Below the pieces are notes generated by a model. It saw only the letters and a program-made list of their open reading frames with translations. It searched no databases and was not told the DNA's origin. Made by a program: the position numbers and the translations under genes. From Erythrobacter sp. WG (GTDB lineage: Bacteria; Pseudomonadota; Alphaproteobacteria; Sphingomonadales; Sphingomonadaceae), in the NCBI RefSeq assembly GCF_026586795.1, contig NZ_JAPFGY010000002.1:124001-188000 (forward strand): a stretch of DNA of 64,000 nt, written 5' to 3'. Of this stretch, positions 24,455 through 37,366 are shown one piece after another; the first letter of the stretch is position 1, and each line of letters opens with the position of its first letter.

Positions 24455-26541
24455 GGCGCAAGTCTCTCCAGCGCGACGAGCCACGCGGTTTCGGGATGGG
24501 TGAGGGGCAGCGCGAGGCCGTGCGTCATCAGGGCGGCGCCGGAGAGGACGAGGCCCTCGCGCCATAAGTCGGGATCGGCGAGGTAGTGCTGTGCGCGCGG
24601 CGGCCAAGGCTCGGGCAGGCGCACGCGGTAGCGCGCCGCCGGATCGAGCCCCGCGAGGCGGATCGGCGCGGCGTCGAACATTGACGAGAAAGCGGTCTGG
24701 GCGACCAGCACCAGCGCCCGGCCCTCGTGCGTCACCATCATGGCGGTGACGGCGGGATCGGGGTGGGCGAGACGGTGCAAATCGCCCGAATGCAGCACAG
24801 GGCGCCATGCCTTGTAGAGCGCGATGTGCGCGGCAAGGGTTTCGCGCTCCCTGCCAGTCATGCGGGCGGGGTCGGCCTCGACCCCCATGTGCCCGAACAT
24901 CGCCACCTTGGCGCGAAAATCCATCGCGAGGCGACGTCCGGTGATCGGGTTGGGCGAAGGGCCGACATGGCTGCCGAGCACCTCGAGCGGGAGAAACTGG
25001 CTCCACGCCGGGATGATGCGCAGGCGTTCGATGGCGTCGTTGTTGTCGCTGGGCCAGACGCGGCAAGTGCGTTGCAGCACCCCGAAGTCGATCCGCCCCC
25101 CGCCGCTCGCACAGCTCTCGATCTCGACATGGGGGTGCGCGGCGCGCAGGGCATCGAGGAGCGCGTAGAAGCCCTCGGTTTGCCCAGGCGCGGCAGGGAA
25201 CAGATCGCGGTTGTGGTCCCACTTGAGGTAGGCGATGGGGTGCTTGCGCAGCAGGGCATCGAGGCGTGCGAAGAGGTAATCGCGCACTTCGCCGCGCGCC
25301 ATGTCGAGCGCCAGCTGGCCGCGCATGGTCGGGCGCTCGCGCCCCGGCGTGTGCAGGCACCAGTCGGGGTGGGCGCGGTAAAGGTCGCTGTCGGGCGAGA
25401 CCATCTCCGGCTCGACCCACAGGCCGAAGTCCATGCCGAGCGCGTGGACGCGGGCGATCAGCGGGGCGAGGCCGTTCGGGAAGACCTCTGGCGAGACGGT
25501 CCAGTCGCCAAGGCTGGTCCGGTCGCTCCGGCGCCCGCCGAACCAGCCATCGTCGAGCACGAAGCGCTCGGCCCCGAGCGCGGCCGCGCTTTCGGCGAGC
25601 GCGATCAGGGCGGGCTCCGAAAGGTCGAAGCCCAGCGCCTCCCACGAATTGAGGTGAACCTTGCGCGGGCCCCAGGTGGCGCGCTCCGGCAGCACTTCGG
25701 CGCGCACATGGGCGTGGAAGGCCTGCGCCAGCGCCGATCGATCGGGGGCGAGGGCGAGCACGGCTTCGGGCGTGTCGAAAGTCTCGCCCGGCGCGAGCAC
25801 CACCTCGCCCGGGTTCAAGGCAGCGCCCGTCACCAGCTGCGCGCGCCCGTCGGCGCCGCCGGGCGGGTCGGCATCGAGCGTGAGCCAGGCATCGCCGCTC
25901 CACGCGAGATGGGCGCCGAGCGTCTCGTCTCCGGCGTGGAGCAGCACCCAGCCCGCGCCGTCGAAGCCCGGCTTGCCGGCGGCGCCTTCGCGATGGAGGC
26001 CCTCGGGGCGGATCGGGCGGCGGTGCTCCCGCATCTCGGCGGCCCAGCGGCCCGCGAAGGCGGTCACCTCGGCGAAGCGCGCCGGGACCGGCAGGGCGAG
26101 CGCGGCGCAGCGTTCGACGGCAAGCGGCGCTTCGCCGGTGTTCGCTATCGTAACGGCGCTCGTCACCACGTCGCCCGCGCCGAACCGCCAGCGCAACAGC
26201 ACCTCCACCCCCGCGAGGCGGTCCGCGAAGCGGATCGCGAGCGCTCGCTCGGCACGCTCCCACGCGGCGATCCGCAGGTCCGTCTCGACCCGGCGACCCG
26301 CACGCCGCAGGACGACCGCCGGCGTCCCGTTCCACCCGCCCTTGCGCTCGGGAAAGAGGCCGGGGCGGGGCGGGCTGTCGGGCTGGCTCTCGTGCCGCCC
26401 GCGCGCGCCCGCCGCCGCGATCATCGCGAGGTCCTCGTCCCCGGGCAGGCGCGGGCCGATATAGGCGAGGTCCGCCGCCCCGCTTTCTTCCAGCGCCAAG
26501 ACCAGCGTCAGCCGCTCCCCGTCCAGCCGCAGCAATTCCAC
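24451..26541 (-). CDS. Alpha-galactosidase, GH36
   Basis: Hydrolyses alpha-galactosides such as melibiose or raffinose-type sugars. The 696-residue protein has the GH36 N-terminal beta-supersandwich and a TIM barrel. [12 protein letters not shown] and the nucleophile Asp in YLKWDHNRD mark the active site, along with the [10 protein letters not shown] motif and the acid/base Asp in [10 protein letters not shown]. Size matches the homotetrameric bacterial group. The start is taken as GTG 26541, with GGAGAGGGA about 5-13 nt upstream. The open frame continuing to 27984 is antisense to the symporter. First gene of a two-gene operon with the GH42; divergent from the symporter-galT-galK operon across 99 bp. 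Confidence 0.93.
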   Translation of the reverse strand: MELLRLDGERLTLVLALEESGAADLAYIGPRLPGDEDLAMIAAAGARGRHESQPDSPPRPGLFPERKGGWNGTPAVVLRRAGRRVETDLRIAAWERAERALAIRFADRLAGVEVLLRWRFGAGDVVTSAVTIANTGEAPLAVERCAALALPVPARFAEVTAFAGRWAAEMREHRRPIRPEGLHREGAAGKPGFDGAGWVLLHAGDETLGAHLAWSGDAWLTLDADPPGGADGRAQLVTGAALNPGEVVLAPGETFDTPEAVLALAPDRSALAQAFHAHVRAEVLPERATWGPRKVHLNSWEALGFDLSEPALIALAESAAALGAERFVLDDGWFGGRRSDRTSLGDWTVSPEVFPNGLAPLIARVHALGMDFGLWVEPEMVSPDSDLYRAHPDWCLHTPGRERPTMRGQLALDMARGEVRDYLFARLDALLRKHPIAYLKWDHNRDLFPAAPGQTEGFYALLDALRAAHPHVEIESCASGGGRIDFGVLQRTCRVWPSDNNDAIERLRIIPAWSQFLPLEVLGSHVGPSPNPITGRRLAMDFRAKVAMFGHMGVEADPARMTGRERETLAAHIALYKAWRPVLHSGDLHRLAHPDPAVTAMMVTHEGRALVLVAQTAFSSMFDAAPIRLAGLDPAARYRVRLPEPWPPRAQHYLADPDLWREGLVLSGAALMTHGLALPLTHPETAWLVALERLAP

Positions 26542-26640
26542 CCGGTCCCTCTCCCGCGCCGGTGACGAAGCCTCGAGCGAGGCTTGTCCGCCACTCTCCG
26601 ATGCGCTGTAACCGCCCGACGAGAGAGGGGGAAGCGCGCA

Positions 26641-28131
26641 ATGCAGGCTGGCACATCGGGGGGGAGCATCGTCCAGATCGGGGTAGCCCTGGCCGTCACG
26701 CTCGCCATCGCGCTCGCCACCTGGGCGACCGTCAGGCGGGCAAGCCACGACGGCTCGCGCAAGGACGTCTACCTCGCCGGGGGCAAGCTCAACTGGGCCT
26801 TCGTCGCGGGCGCGATCACGCTCACCAACCTTTCGACCGACCAGCTGGTGGGGATGAACGGCAACCAGATGCTGCTGCTCGCGTGGTGGGAGATCAGCGG
26901 TTTCGTCGGCCTGCTGATCCTCGCCTATGTGTTTGTCCCGATCTACTACCGCGCCAGGGTCACGACCGTGACCGAACTGCTCGAAATGCGTTATGGCGGA
27001 GGGGGAATCCGCACGCTGGTGTCGGCGATCTTCCTGTTCGGGATGATCCTCATCTACCTGCCGGCCGGGCTCTATTCGGGCGCGCTGTTTCTCAAGACCG
27101 CGGGCATAGACCTGCCGCTCATGGCGCTGGCGGGGTTCCTCGGCGTGGTCGCGGCGGCCTACACCATGAGCGGAGGCCTGCGTGCGGTCGCGGTGATGGA
27201 GACCTATTCGGGCGTCGGCGTGCTCGCCATTGCGGTGCTGATCGTCATCCTCGCCCTCAACGCCGTCGGCTGGGACATCGCCCGCGGGGTGCCGGCGGAG
27301 CGCCTCACCATGATCGGCGGCGCCGACAGCCCGATCCCGTTCCACACGCTGTTCACCGGCATGATCTTCATCCAGATCTACTACTGGTCGACCAACCAGC
27401 CGATCACCCAGAAGGCGATGGCCGCCCCCTCGATCGCCGAGGCGCGGAAGGGCGTGCTGGCCGCCGCCGCCATCCGCATCTGCATCATCCCCGCCATCGT
27501 GGTGATCCCGGGCGTGGTCGCCTTCCAGCTGTTCGGCGATATCGACGATGCGGCTTACGGCCGGCTGGTGGGCGAGGTGCTGCCCCCTTGGCTCTCCGGC
27601 ATCTTCGCCGCGATGATCGCCGCCGCGGTGATCGCGCATACGGCTGCGGTGATGAACGCCGCGGTCGGGCTCTATGCGGTCGACTTCCACGAGAAGTTTA
27701 TGGCCCCCGTCGCCAACCACTGGCGCCTGTCCGCCGTCGTCACCGCGCTGCTCACCGCCGCCTCCATCGCGCTTGTCCCGGTCTACGAAAACGCCGAGAG
27801 CATCATCAACCTGCTCCAGCAGCTGAACGGCCTCAGCTCGATGCCGATCCTCTCGGCCTTCATCGTCGGCCTGCTGTTCACCGGGGTCGAGAGCCGCGCC
27901 GCGATCGTGGGCGTGGTGTGGGGCTTCGCGCTCTACGCGCTCTACACCTTCGTGCTCCAGCCGAACGGGACCATCGGCCTTCACTATATCGACTTCATGG
28001 TGGTGACGCTCGCCACCAGCGTGGTCGCCGCCCTCGCCTTCAACCGGCTGGCGCTCGGCAGCCGGACGCGCTTCGCTCCGCGCGAAGTCTTCGCGAGCCT
28101 AGCCGAGCGCCGCGACGGCACCCCTGCATGA
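26641..28131 (+). CDS. Sodium:solute symporter (SSS family), probable galactose/galactoside transporter
   Basis: A 496-residue inner-membrane protein with about 13-14 helices. It shows SSS features: a first helix after a short N-terminus, [20 protein letters not shown], a sodium-site region [32 protein letters not shown], and [20 protein letters not shown]. The nearest class is the SglT-type sugar group. ATG 26641 is preceded by GAGGGGGAAG. It overlaps galT by 4 nt, and galK follows, so galactose or a galactoside is the likely substrate (context inference). Confidence 0.87.
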   Translation: MQAGTSGGSIVQIGVALAVTLAIALATWATVRRASHDGSRKDVYLAGGKLNWAFVAGAITLTNLSTDQLVGMNGNQMLLLAWWEISGFVGLLILAYVFVPIYYRARVTTVTELLEMRYGGGGIRTLVSAIFLFGMILIYLPAGLYSGALFLKTAGIDLPLMALAGFLGVVAAAYTMSGGLRAVAVMETYSGVGVLAIAVLIVILALNAVGWDIARGVPAERLTMIGGADSPIPFHTLFTGMIFIQIYYWSTNQPITQKAMAAPSIAEARKGVLAAAAIRICIIPAIVVIPGVVAFQLFGDIDDAAYGRLVGEVLPPWLSGIFAAMIAAAVIAHTAAVMNAAVGLYAVDFHEKFMAPVANHWRLSAVVTALLTAASIALVPVYENAESIINLLQQLNGLSSMPILSAFIVGLLFTGVESRAAIVGVVWGFALYALYTFVLQPNGTIGLHYIDFMVVTLATSVVAALAFNRLALGSRTRFAPREVFASLAERRDGTPA

Positions 28132-29153
28132 CCTTCGACCCCGCCCGCCCGCACCGCCGCTTCAACCCGCTCACCGGCGGCTGGGTGCAGGTCTCCCCGC
28201 AGCGCATGGGCCGGCCGTGGCAGGGCGAGGTGAGCGAGCCCGATCCGCCGCCGCCCGCCTACGACCCGACCTGCTACCTGTGCCCCGGCAATGCCCGCGT
28301 CGGCGGCGAGACGAACCCCGCCTACGAGGGGGTCCATGTCTTCGACAACGATTTTCCCGCGCTCCTCGACGAGCCGGGCAGCGCGGCGGGTGACGATCCC
28401 CTGTTCCGGGCCGAGGCGTCGGGCGGGGTCAGCCGGGTCATCTGCTTCTCGCCCGATCACGGCCGGTCGCTCCCCCGCCTGTCGCCCGCGCAGATCCGCG
28501 CGGTGATCGACACCTGGGCCGACCAGACCGCCGAGCTCGGCGCGCGCTTCGCTCACGTGCAGGTGTTCGAGAACAAGGGCGCGATGATGGGTTGCTCCAA
28601 CCCGCACCCGCACGGGCAGGTCTGGGCCACTGCCCACGTGCCGCAGGAACCCGCCGCCGAGGACGCCCGCCAGCGCGCCTATCTCGCCGAGCACGGCCGC
28701 GCGATGCTGCTCGACGTGGCCGAGCGCGAAGCCGCAGGCGAGCGCACGCTCGAGGTCAACGCCGACTGGCTTGCGATCGTCCCGTTCTGGGCAGCCTGGC
28801 CCTTCGAGACGCTGCTGCTCCCGCGCTTTCGGGTCGCGCGGATGCCCGATCTTGCGCCGACCCAGCGCGACAGCCTCGCCGCCATTCTGAAGGCGCTCAC
28901 CACCCGCTACGACAACCTGTTCCGCACGTCCTTCCCCTATTCGATGGGCTGGCACGGGGCGCCCTTCACCGATGAACCGGCGGATCACTGGCAGCTCCAC
29001 GCCCACTTCTATCCGCCGCTGCTGCGCTCGGCCTCGGTGCGCAAGTTCATGGTCGGCTACGAGATGCTCGCCGAACCCCAGCGCGACCTCACCCCCGAAC
29101 GCGCTGCGGAAATGTTGCGCGGCGTCAGCGGAATAGTGCATTACGCCGATTGA
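28128..29153 (+). CDS. galT: Galactose-1-phosphate uridylyltransferase
   Basis: Leloir-pathway enzyme exchanging UMP between UDP-glucose and galactose-1-phosphate. The 341-residue protein contains the zinc-site Cys pair (CYLCPGN) and [17 protein letters not shown]. The active-site histidine triad is in CSNPHPHGQ, followed by [16 protein letters not shown] 28128 overlaps the symporter stop (ATGA). galK starts 16 nt after its stop. No galE or galM is visible in the window, so the epimerisation step must be encoded elsewhere. Confidence 0.95.
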   Translation: MTFDPARPHRRFNPLTGGWVQVSPQRMGRPWQGEVSEPDPPPPAYDPTCYLCPGNARVGGETNPAYEGVHVFDNDFPALLDEPGSAAGDDPLFRAEASGGVSRVICFSPDHGRSLPRLSPAQIRAVIDTWADQTAELGARFAHVQVFENKGAMMGCSNPHPHGQVWATAHVPQEPAAEDARQRAYLAEHGRAMLLDVAEREAAGERTLEVNADWLAIVPFWAAWPFETLLLPRFRVARMPDLAPTQRDSLAAILKALTTRYDNLFRTSFPYSMGWHGAPFTDEPADHWQLHAHFYPPLLRSASVRKFMVGYEMLAEPQRDLTPERAAEMLRGVSGIVHYAD

Positions 29154-29169
29154 GCCCCCAGGAGTTTCC

Positions 29170-30357
29170 ATGGATCGCCGCGACCGCCTGATTGCCCGCG
29201 CCCGTCAGGGCTTCCGCCTCGCCTACGGGGTGGAGCCGACGCGCTTTTTCGCGGCACCCGGCCGGGTCAACCTGATCGGCGAACACGTCGATTACAATGA
29301 CGGCTACGTGCTGCCCTGCGCGATCGACCGCGAGACGATCGTGGCGCTCGGCCCGCCCGCGCCGGAGGCCAAGGTGCCGCATTTCGAGGCGGTGGCGCTC
29401 GACATGGGCGATATGGCGAGCGCGCGCGACAGCTTCGCACTCGGCGGCCGGATCACGCCGGGCGAGAACAACTGGCAGAACCACGTGCGCGGCGTGATCC
29501 AGGCGATGGGCCGCTACGGCCACAAGGTCCGGCCTGCGCGCATCGCGATCGCCGGGGACGTGCCGATCGGCGCGGGGCTTTCCTCGTCGGCGGCCTTCGG
29601 CGTGGCGGTGGCGCTTGCGGCTTCCGAGTATTCGGGCCTCAGCCTTGCGCCCGAGACGCTCGCCAAGATCGCCCAGATCGCCGAGAACGACTTCGTCGGC
29701 TGCGCCTGCGGGATCATGGATCAGATGGCCTCGGCCGCGAGCGTCGAGGGGCACGCGCTGCTGCTCGATTGCCGCACGCTCCAGACCTTGCCGATCCCGA
29801 TCCACGGGAGCCTCGCGGTGACCGTGATCGACACCGGCCTGCGCCGCGATCTCACCACCAGCGCCTTCAACCAGCGCCGTGCGGAATGCGAGGCGGTGGC
29901 CGAGCACTTCGGGGTCAAGGCGCTGCGCGACCTCGATTCCGCGGCGCTGCTCGCCGAGGAGGGGGCGCTCGATCCGGTGCTGTTCAAGCGCGCGCGCCAT
30001 GTGGTGGGCGAGATGGAGCGGGTGGAGCCCGTCGCCGTCGCGCTGGCGACCGGCGACACGGCGGCGCTCGCGGCGCTGATGGACGAGGCGCACCGCTCGC
30101 TTGCGGCGGACTTCGACGTGTCGCTGCCCGCCATCGACCACTTGCAGGGACTGGTGCGCGAGGCGCTCGGCGAGGCCGGCGGGGTGCGGCTGACCGGCGC
30201 GGGATTCGGCGGCTGCCTCGTCGCGGTGAGCGCGGCGGATGCGCGCACCGCGATCGACGATGCGGTGGCGCGCTACAACCGCGCGACCGCCGACCTGCCT
30301 GCCTCGGCCGAGACCTTCAAACCGATCGGCGGGGCGGCGCCGATCGTGCTTGGTTGA
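29170..30357 (+). CDS. galK: Galactokinase
   Basis: Phosphorylates galactose with ATP. The 395-residue GHMP kinase shows the substrate motif GRVNLIGEHVDYNDG, the ATP-binding GAGLSSSAAFGVAVA, the FVGCACGIMDQMASA segment with its acidic residue, and the C-terminal RLTGAGFGGCLVAV. ATG 29170 is preceded by CCAGGAGTTTCC (AGGAG at 6-7 nt). Last gene of the symporter-galT-galK operon. The 100 bp to sahR hold only the operator-like palindrome. Confidence 0.95.
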   Translation: MDRRDRLIARARQGFRLAYGVEPTRFFAAPGRVNLIGEHVDYNDGYVLPCAIDRETIVALGPPAPEAKVPHFEAVALDMGDMASARDSFALGGRITPGENNWQNHVRGVIQAMGRYGHKVRPARIAIAGDVPIGAGLSSSAAFGVAVALAASEYSGLSLAPETLAKIAQIAENDFVGCACGIMDQMASAASVEGHALLLDCRTLQTLPIPIHGSLAVTVIDTGLRRDLTTSAFNQRRAECEAVAEHFGVKALRDLDSAALLAEEGALDPVLFKRARHVVGEMERVEPVAVALATGDTAALAALMDEAHRSLAADFDVSLPAIDHLQGLVREALGEAGGVRLTGAGFGGCLVAVSAADARTAIDDAVARYNRATADLPASAETFKPIGGAAPIVLG

Positions 30358-30423
30358 TGAAATCCATCTGAGGGCCGCCCTGGGCGGCTGCATCAACTTG
30401 CGGACCCACGCAGGCGATTTACA

Positions 30424-30444
30424 GATATAAAAATATCTTTATAT
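30424..30444. promoter_or_regulatory. AT-rich palindromic operator upstream of sahR-metF-metH
   Basis: Two overlapping inverted repeats: GATAT-AAAA-ATATC (30424-30437) and ATATAAA-6-TTTATAT (30425-30444). They lie in an AT-rich island otherwise absent from this GC-rich region, 13 bp before the preferred sahR start at 30458. ArsR-type repressors bind such dyads. Autoregulation by SahR with derepression by S-adenosylhomocysteine is the expected mechanism, inferred from family knowledge. Confidence 0.65.
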
Positions 30445-30457
30445 GCTCCTCGTCATC

Positions 30458-31444
30458 ATGGCGATCGAGGACATCTTCAAGGCTTTGGGCGATCCGACCC
30501 GGCTGCGCATCGCCCGCCTTCTGGGCGCGATGGAGCTGGCCGTCGGCGAACTCGCGCAGGTGCTCGGCCAGAGCCAGCCGCGTGTCTCGCGCCATGTCGG
30601 CATCCTGTGCGACGCTGGGCTCGCCGAGCGCCGCCGCGAGGGTTCGTGGGTGTTCCTGCGCCAGAGCGAATCGGGCAGCGCGGTGGTCGATGCGGTCCAG
30701 CAGCTGCTCGCGCTCGCCGAAAGCGAGGAGCCGGATTTCGCGGCCCTGTGCGAGGCCGACCGCCGCAAGCTCGCGGCGATCCGGGAGGCGCGCGAGGCGG
30801 CGGCCGAGACCTATTTCGCCCGCCATGCCGGGGAATGGGACGAACTGCGCGCGCTCCACAGCGCCGATGCCGAAGTCGAGCGGCACCTGGCCGAGGCGCT
30901 TGCCGCCGCACCGCTTGGCGCGCTGCTCGACATCGGCACCGGCACGGGCCGCATGGCCGAGCTGTTCGCGCCCCGGGCCGAGCGGATCGTCGCGCTCGAC
31001 AAGAACCTCGAGATGCTGCGCGTCGCCCGTGCCAAGCTCCAGCATCTGCCCGCCGCGAGCGTCGAACTGGTGCAGGGCGATTTCGCCGCACTGCCCTTTG
31101 CCGATGCGAGCTTCGACACGGTGATCCTCCACCAGGTGCTGCACTTTGCCGCCGATCCCGCCCCTGCGCTCTCTGAAGCGGCGCGGGTGCTGCGCGGCGG
31201 CGGGCGGATCGCCATCGTCGATTTTGCCAGCCACGACCGCGAGGAGCTGCGCACCCGTCATCAGCACGTGCGGCTCGGCTTTTCGGATCGCCAGATGGCC
31301 GACCTGCTCGCCGCCGCCGGCTTTGCCGCGCATGACCCGCTCGCGCTCGAAGGGGGCAAGCTGGTCGTCAAGATCTGGACCGCCACGCGCCGACCCGAAC
31401 CCGCTTCCGTCACCACCACCCCGGCCCTGGAAACCGCCCGATGA
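30458..31444 (+). CDS. sahR: SahR-type regulator: ArsR HTH fused to a SAM-methyltransferase-like sensor
   Basis: A 328-residue two-domain protein. Residues about 1-90 form an ArsR winged helix (IFKALGDPTRLRIARLLGAM, then LGQSQPRVSRHVGILCDAGL). Residues about 140-300 form a class I methyltransferase fold (LLDIGTGTGRMAEL, GDFAALPFADASFDTVILHQ). SahR represses SAM-cycle genes and is released by S-adenosylhomocysteine, which its methylase-like domain binds. The metF-metH genes directly downstream fit the SahR core regulon. ATG 30458 is preferred because ATG 30443 lies inside the operator palindrome; no clear ribosome site favours either. Its stop overlaps the metF start by 4 nt. Confidence 0.88.
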   Translation: MAIEDIFKALGDPTRLRIARLLGAMELAVGELAQVLGQSQPRVSRHVGILCDAGLAERRREGSWVFLRQSESGSAVVDAVQQLLALAESEEPDFAALCEADRRKLAAIREAREAAAETYFARHAGEWDELRALHSADAEVERHLAEALAAAPLGALLDIGTGTGRMAELFAPRAERIVALDKNLEMLRVARAKLQHLPAASVELVQGDFAALPFADASFDTVILHQVLHFAADPAPALSEAARVLRGGGRIAIVDFASHDREELRTRHQHVRLGFSDRQMADLLAAAGFAAHDPLALEGGKLVVKIWTATRRPEPASVTTTPALETAR

Positions 31445-32370
31445 CACCGACCCTCGACCAATTGCAGGAATACCGCACCGCCACCGACACCCCGTTGTTC
31501 TCGGGACTGCCCGGCGACGTTGCGGTGAGCTTCGAATTCTTCCCGCCCAAGTCGGAGAAGATGGAGGAGCAGCTGTGGGATGCGGTGACGCAGCTGAAGC
31601 CCTTGGAGCCGAGCTTCGTGTCGGTCACCTACGGCGCGGGCGGTTCGACCCGCGAGCGCACCCATGCGACGGTCGCGCGGATCATCGCCGAGGCGAAGCT
31701 GCCGGCGGCCGCGCACCTCACCTGCGTCGCGGCGTCCAAGGCGGAAATCCGCGAGGTCGCCGAGCAATACTGGGAGGCCGGCGTGCGCCACATCGTCGCG
31801 CTGCGCGGCGACGCGGGCGAGCCCGGCGCGCCCTTCACCCCGCACCCGGAAGGCTACGCGAGCGCCGCGGAACTCGTCGCGGGCCTCAAGGCGATCGCCC
31901 CCTTCGAGATCTCGGTCGCGGCCTATCCCGAGTGCCACCCCGACGCGGCGAGCCCGCAGGACGACATCGACAACCTCAAGCGCAAGCTTGATGTCGGGGC
32001 GACGCGCGCAATCAGCCAGTTCTTCTTCTCCGCGGAAACCTTCTTCCGCTTCCGCGACGCCTGCGCCGCGGCCGGGATCACCGCGCCGATCCTGCCGGGC
32101 ATCCTCCCCGTCACCAACGTCGCCCAGGCGCGCAAGTTCGCCGCCGCCTGCGGGGCCGCGATCCCGGCGTGGATGGACGGCCTGTTCGAGGGCCTCGACG
32201 AGAAGCCCGCCGCCCGCCAGCTGATCGCGGCCACGGTGGCCGCCGAGCTGTGCCGCCGCCTCTATGCGGGCGGGGTGCGCGACTTCCACTTCTACACCCT
32301 CAACCGCCCCGAGCTCGCCTACGCGATCTGCCACCTGCTCGGGAAGCGCCCCATCGGAGACGCTGCATGA
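31441..32370 (+). CDS. metF: Methylenetetrahydrofolate reductase
   Basis: Reduces 5,10-methylene-THF to 5-methyl-THF using FAD, supplying methyl groups for methionine synthase. A 309-residue TIM barrel with the N-terminal catalytic Glu segment VSFEFFPPKSEKME, FVSVTYGAGGSTRERT, ALRGDAGEPG, AAYPECHPDA, and ISQFFFSAETFFRFRD. Coupled by ATGA overlaps to sahR upstream and to metH part 1 downstream. Confidence 0.95.
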   Translation: MTPTLDQLQEYRTATDTPLFSGLPGDVAVSFEFFPPKSEKMEEQLWDAVTQLKPLEPSFVSVTYGAGGSTRERTHATVARIIAEAKLPAAAHLTCVAASKAEIREVAEQYWEAGVRHIVALRGDAGEPGAPFTPHPEGYASAAELVAGLKAIAPFEISVAAYPECHPDAASPQDDIDNLKRKLDVGATRAISQFFFSAETFFRFRDACAAAGITAPILPGILPVTNVAQARKFAAACGAAIPAWMDGLFEGLDEKPAARQLIAATVAAELCRRLYAGGVRDFHFYTLNRPELAYAICHLLGKRPIGDAA

Positions 32371-33410
32371 CCCCCCGCGAACGCCTGACCGCCGCTGCCC
32401 GGGACCGCGTGCTGATCTTCGACGGCGCCTTCGGGACGCAGATCCAGCTGCGCAAGCTGACCGAGGAGGATTATGCGGGCGATCTTGGCCTGCCTGCCGA
32501 TCAGAAGGGTAACAACGACATCCTCGCCCTGACGCGCCCCGACGTGCTGAGCGACATCACCCGCGCCTATTTCGAGGCCGGATCGGACATCGTCTCGACC
32601 AACACCTTCTCGGCCAACCGCATTTCGCAGGCCGATTATGCGGCGGAAGGTCTGGTGCGCGAGATCAATGTGGCGAGCGGCAAGCTCGCCCGCGCGCTGG
32701 CGGAGGAATTCGAGGCGAAGGACGGACGGCCCCGCTTTGTCGCGGGCGCGATCGGGCCGACCAACAAGACGCTATCGCTGAGCCCCGACGTCGAAGACCC
32801 GGGCTTCCGCGAGATCGACTTCGATTTTCTGGTCGACGTCTATCTTGAACAGGCCCGCGCGCTGGTCGAGGGCGGGGTGGACTTCATCCTGATCGAAACC
32901 GTGTTCGACACCCTCAACGCCAAGGCCGGGATCATGGCGGTGAAGAAGCTGGAGCGCGAGCTTGGCCGGGACGTGCCGGTGATGATCTCGATGACGCTCA
33001 CCGACCTGTCGGGCCGCAATCTCTCCGGGCATACGGTCGAGGCCTTCTGGTACGCGGTGCGCCACGCCAAGCCGCTCACCATCGGGCTCAATTGCAGCTT
33101 CGGCGCCGAACAATTGCGCCCGCACGTGAAGGTGCTGTCGCAGATCGCCGACACGCTGTTGATGATCTACCCCAATGCCGGGCTCCCCAACGAACTCGGC
33201 GAATATGACGAACTGCCCGATACCACGGCGGGGCTGGTCAAGGACTGGGCCGATCACGGCCAGGTCAACATCCTCGGCGGGTGCTGCGGATCTTCGCCAG
33301 CGCACATCGCCGCGATCGCGAGGGCGGTGGCCAAGTCCGAACCGCGCGTGGTGCCCACCCCCGAACCGGCGATGAAGCTGGCGGGGCTCGAGGCGTTTAT
33401 CGCCGCTTAG
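32367..33410 (+). CDS. metH1: Methionine synthase, homocysteine-binding module (split MetH part 1)
   Basis: The 347-residue protein corresponds to the N-terminal homocysteine S-methyltransferase barrel of cobalamin-dependent Met[26 protein letters not shown], and the three zinc-ligand cysteines in [11 protein letters not shown] and [11 protein letters not shown]. In E. coli these parts are one ~1230-residue protein; here the rest is a separate gene. Split MetH is usual in sphingomonads, so this is not a broken gene. ATG 32367 overlaps the metF stop. An inverted repeat sits between it and part 2. Confidence 0.93.
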   Translation: MTPRERLTAAARDRVLIFDGAFGTQIQLRKLTEEDYAGDLGLPADQKGNNDILALTRPDVLSDITRAYFEAGSDIVSTNTFSANRISQADYAAEGLVREINVASGKLARALAEEFEAKDGRPRFVAGAIGPTNKTLSLSPDVEDPGFREIDFDFLVDVYLEQARALVEGGVDFILIETVFDTLNAKAGIMAVKKLERELGRDVPVMISMTLTDLSGRNLSGHTVEAFWYAVRHAKPLTIGLNCSFGAEQLRPHVKVLSQIADTLLMIYPNAGLPNELGEYDELPDTTAGLVKDWADHGQVNILGGCCGSSPAHIAAIARAVAKSEPRVVPTPEPAMKLAGLEAFIAA

Positions 33411-33418
33411 AACCACAC

Positions 33419-33483
33419 CCGTTCGTGTCGAGCGTAGTCGAGACACCAGCGCGGGGCCTCTCGACTACGCTCGAGGCGAACGG
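33419..33483. repeat. REP-like 25-bp inverted repeat between the metH halves
   Basis: Arms at 33419-33443 and 33459-33483 are complementary over 25 bp with two mismatches and a 15-nt loop. The core arm CGAGCGTAGTCGAGA is a dispersed repeat I recall from many sphingomonad genomes. In RNA it forms a stable stem-loop that could act as a terminator, processing site or transcript stabiliser within the met operon. Confidence 0.85.
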
Positions 33484-33501
33484 AAACAGAGAACTGAAAT
33501 C

Positions 33502-36129
<2,628 letters not shown>

Positions 36130-36148
36130 CGCGGACAAGCGCGCAGCG

Positions 36149-37363
36149 ATGATGCGCGGCATGATCCGCCGCCTCCTCGCCGCCCTTGCTTGCCTTTCTG
36201 CCGCCGCACCGCTCGCCGCCCAGAACGCGCCGCCGCCCGCCACGGTCGTGGTCGCCTTCGACCGCGACAGCGTGCGCCCGCTGATCGTCGAGGGGCTGGC
36301 GAACAAGCAGACCGGGCGGGCCGTGGAGGCGAACGATCCGGTGCGGATCGCCTCGATCTCCAAGCTTATCATGACGCTCGCAATGCTGCGGCTGATGGAC
36401 GAGGGCAAAATCGATCCGAACCGGGATGTTTCCGACTATCTTGGCTGGAGACTGCGCTCGCCCTACCGCCCGGACGAACCGATCACGCTCTACCACCTGC
36501 TGATGCACCGCGCCGGGCTGAGCGACCGGGCGGGCTACATCATCCCGCTGGGGGAAAGCCTTCAGGCCAAGCTCGCCGACCCGGCGGCGTGGCGCGATCC
36601 GGGCACGGGGCAGATGCCGAGCTTCGAATATGCCAATCTCGGCTCCCCGCTGGTGGCGACCGCATTGGAAGCGGCGAGCGGGGAGCGTTACGACCGGCTG
36701 GTGGAACGGCTGGTGTTTGCACCGCTGGGCGTGAAGGCGTGCCTCAACTGGCTGGGTTGCGAGGAGGCCATGCAGGCCCGCGCGGTGACGCTCTACCGCG
36801 ACACCGGCGAAGTCGCGAAGGACGGCCCCGGCGAGCTGCCCCCCGCCTGCACGATTCCCTTGGCCGAGGGGCAGGCGTGCGACCTTGCCGCCTACAAGCC
36901 CGGAACCAACGCCTCGATCTTCTCGCCCCAAGGCGGGGTCAGGATCGGGATGATCGACCTGGCGAAAATCGGGCAGGCGATGCTGCGCATAGACGGCAAG
37001 CCGGGTTTCCTGTCGGTGAAAGCGCAGACTATGTGGTTTCAGACGATGCTCACGGCGCTCCACCACCTGCCGCAGGACGACAGCGGCTTTTGCGGATACG
37101 GCCTTGGCACTTACGCGCTGGCGAACGAGCCGCCGTGCCGCGATGATCTGTTCGGCGACGGCGGAAGGCGGTTTGGCCACGGGGGGGAGGCTTACGGGCT
37201 TCGTTCGGGTCTGTGGATGTCCACCGACGACGATCCGACCGGCATCGCCTATTTCACGACCGAGGTTCCGCCGCCTTCCGGCGAGGTCGAGACCGCCGCC
37301 TCCGACCCGCGCGAAACGGCGCTGATGGCGCGGGCGCTCGCAATTGCGAAGCTGCGCGAATAG
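36149..37363 (+). CDS. Serine hydrolase, class C beta-lactamase / DD-peptidase fold
   Basis: The ~400-residue exported protein has a signal peptide (LLAALACLSAAAPLAAQ). Its active-site motifs are the SxxK Ser-Lys in IASISKLIMTLAML, the YxN Tyr in FEYANLGSPLVAT, and HGG (FGHGGEAYG) in place of KTG. Four Cys (CLNWLGC, PPACTIPL, GQACDL) suggest periplasmic disulfides. Members include esterases, D-amino-acid amidases and peptidases, so the substrate is open and antibiotic resistance should not be assumed. Starts at 36149, 36152 or 36161 are all possible; the last gives the tidiest signal peptide. It is convergent with the antiporter gene. Confidence 0.85.
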   Translation: MMRGMIRRLLAALACLSAAAPLAAQNAPPPATVVVAFDRDSVRPLIVEGLANKQTGRAVEANDPVRIASISKLIMTLAMLRLMDEGKIDPNRDVSDYLGWRLRSPYRPDEPITLYHLLMHRAGLSDRAGYIIPLGESLQAKLADPAAWRDPGTGQMPSFEYANLGSPLVATALEAASGERYDRLVERLVFAPLGVKACLNWLGCEEAMQARAVTLYRDTGEVAKDGPGELPPACTIPLAEGQACDLAAYKPGTNASIFSPQGGVRIGMIDLAKIGQAMLRIDGKPGFLSVKAQTMWFQTMLTALHHLPQDDSGFCGYGLGTYALANEPPCRDDLFGDGGRRFGHGGEAYGLRSGLWMSTDDDPTGIAYFTTEVPPPSGEVETAASDPRETALMARALAIAKLRE

Positions 37364-37366
37364 GCC

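Noticed and set aside
22520..26656. Apparent 1378-codon minus-strand gene
   Set aside because: The GH42 gene accounts for 22520-24454. The rest is an out-of-frame reading through the GH36 gene.
24451..27984. Apparent 1177-codon minus-strand gene
   Set aside because: Only the part below 26541 is the GH36 gene. The upstream half is antisense to the symporter and has shadow-type composition.
26562..29153. Apparent 863-codon plus-strand fusion ending in galT
   Set aside because: Only residues from ATG 28128 match GalT. The preceding part is an off-frame reading of the symporter, so there is no transporter-GalT fusion.
30358..30457. SAM or SAH riboswitch upstream of the met genes
   Set aside because: The ~100-bp leader lacks the conserved cores of those RNAs. 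The AT-rich dyad and the SahR gene explain regulation better.
36149..37363. Serine hydrolase as an antibiotic-resistance beta-lactamase
   Set aside because: The SxxK and YxN motifs are shared by esterases and peptidases, and the third motif is HGG. No resistance context is present.
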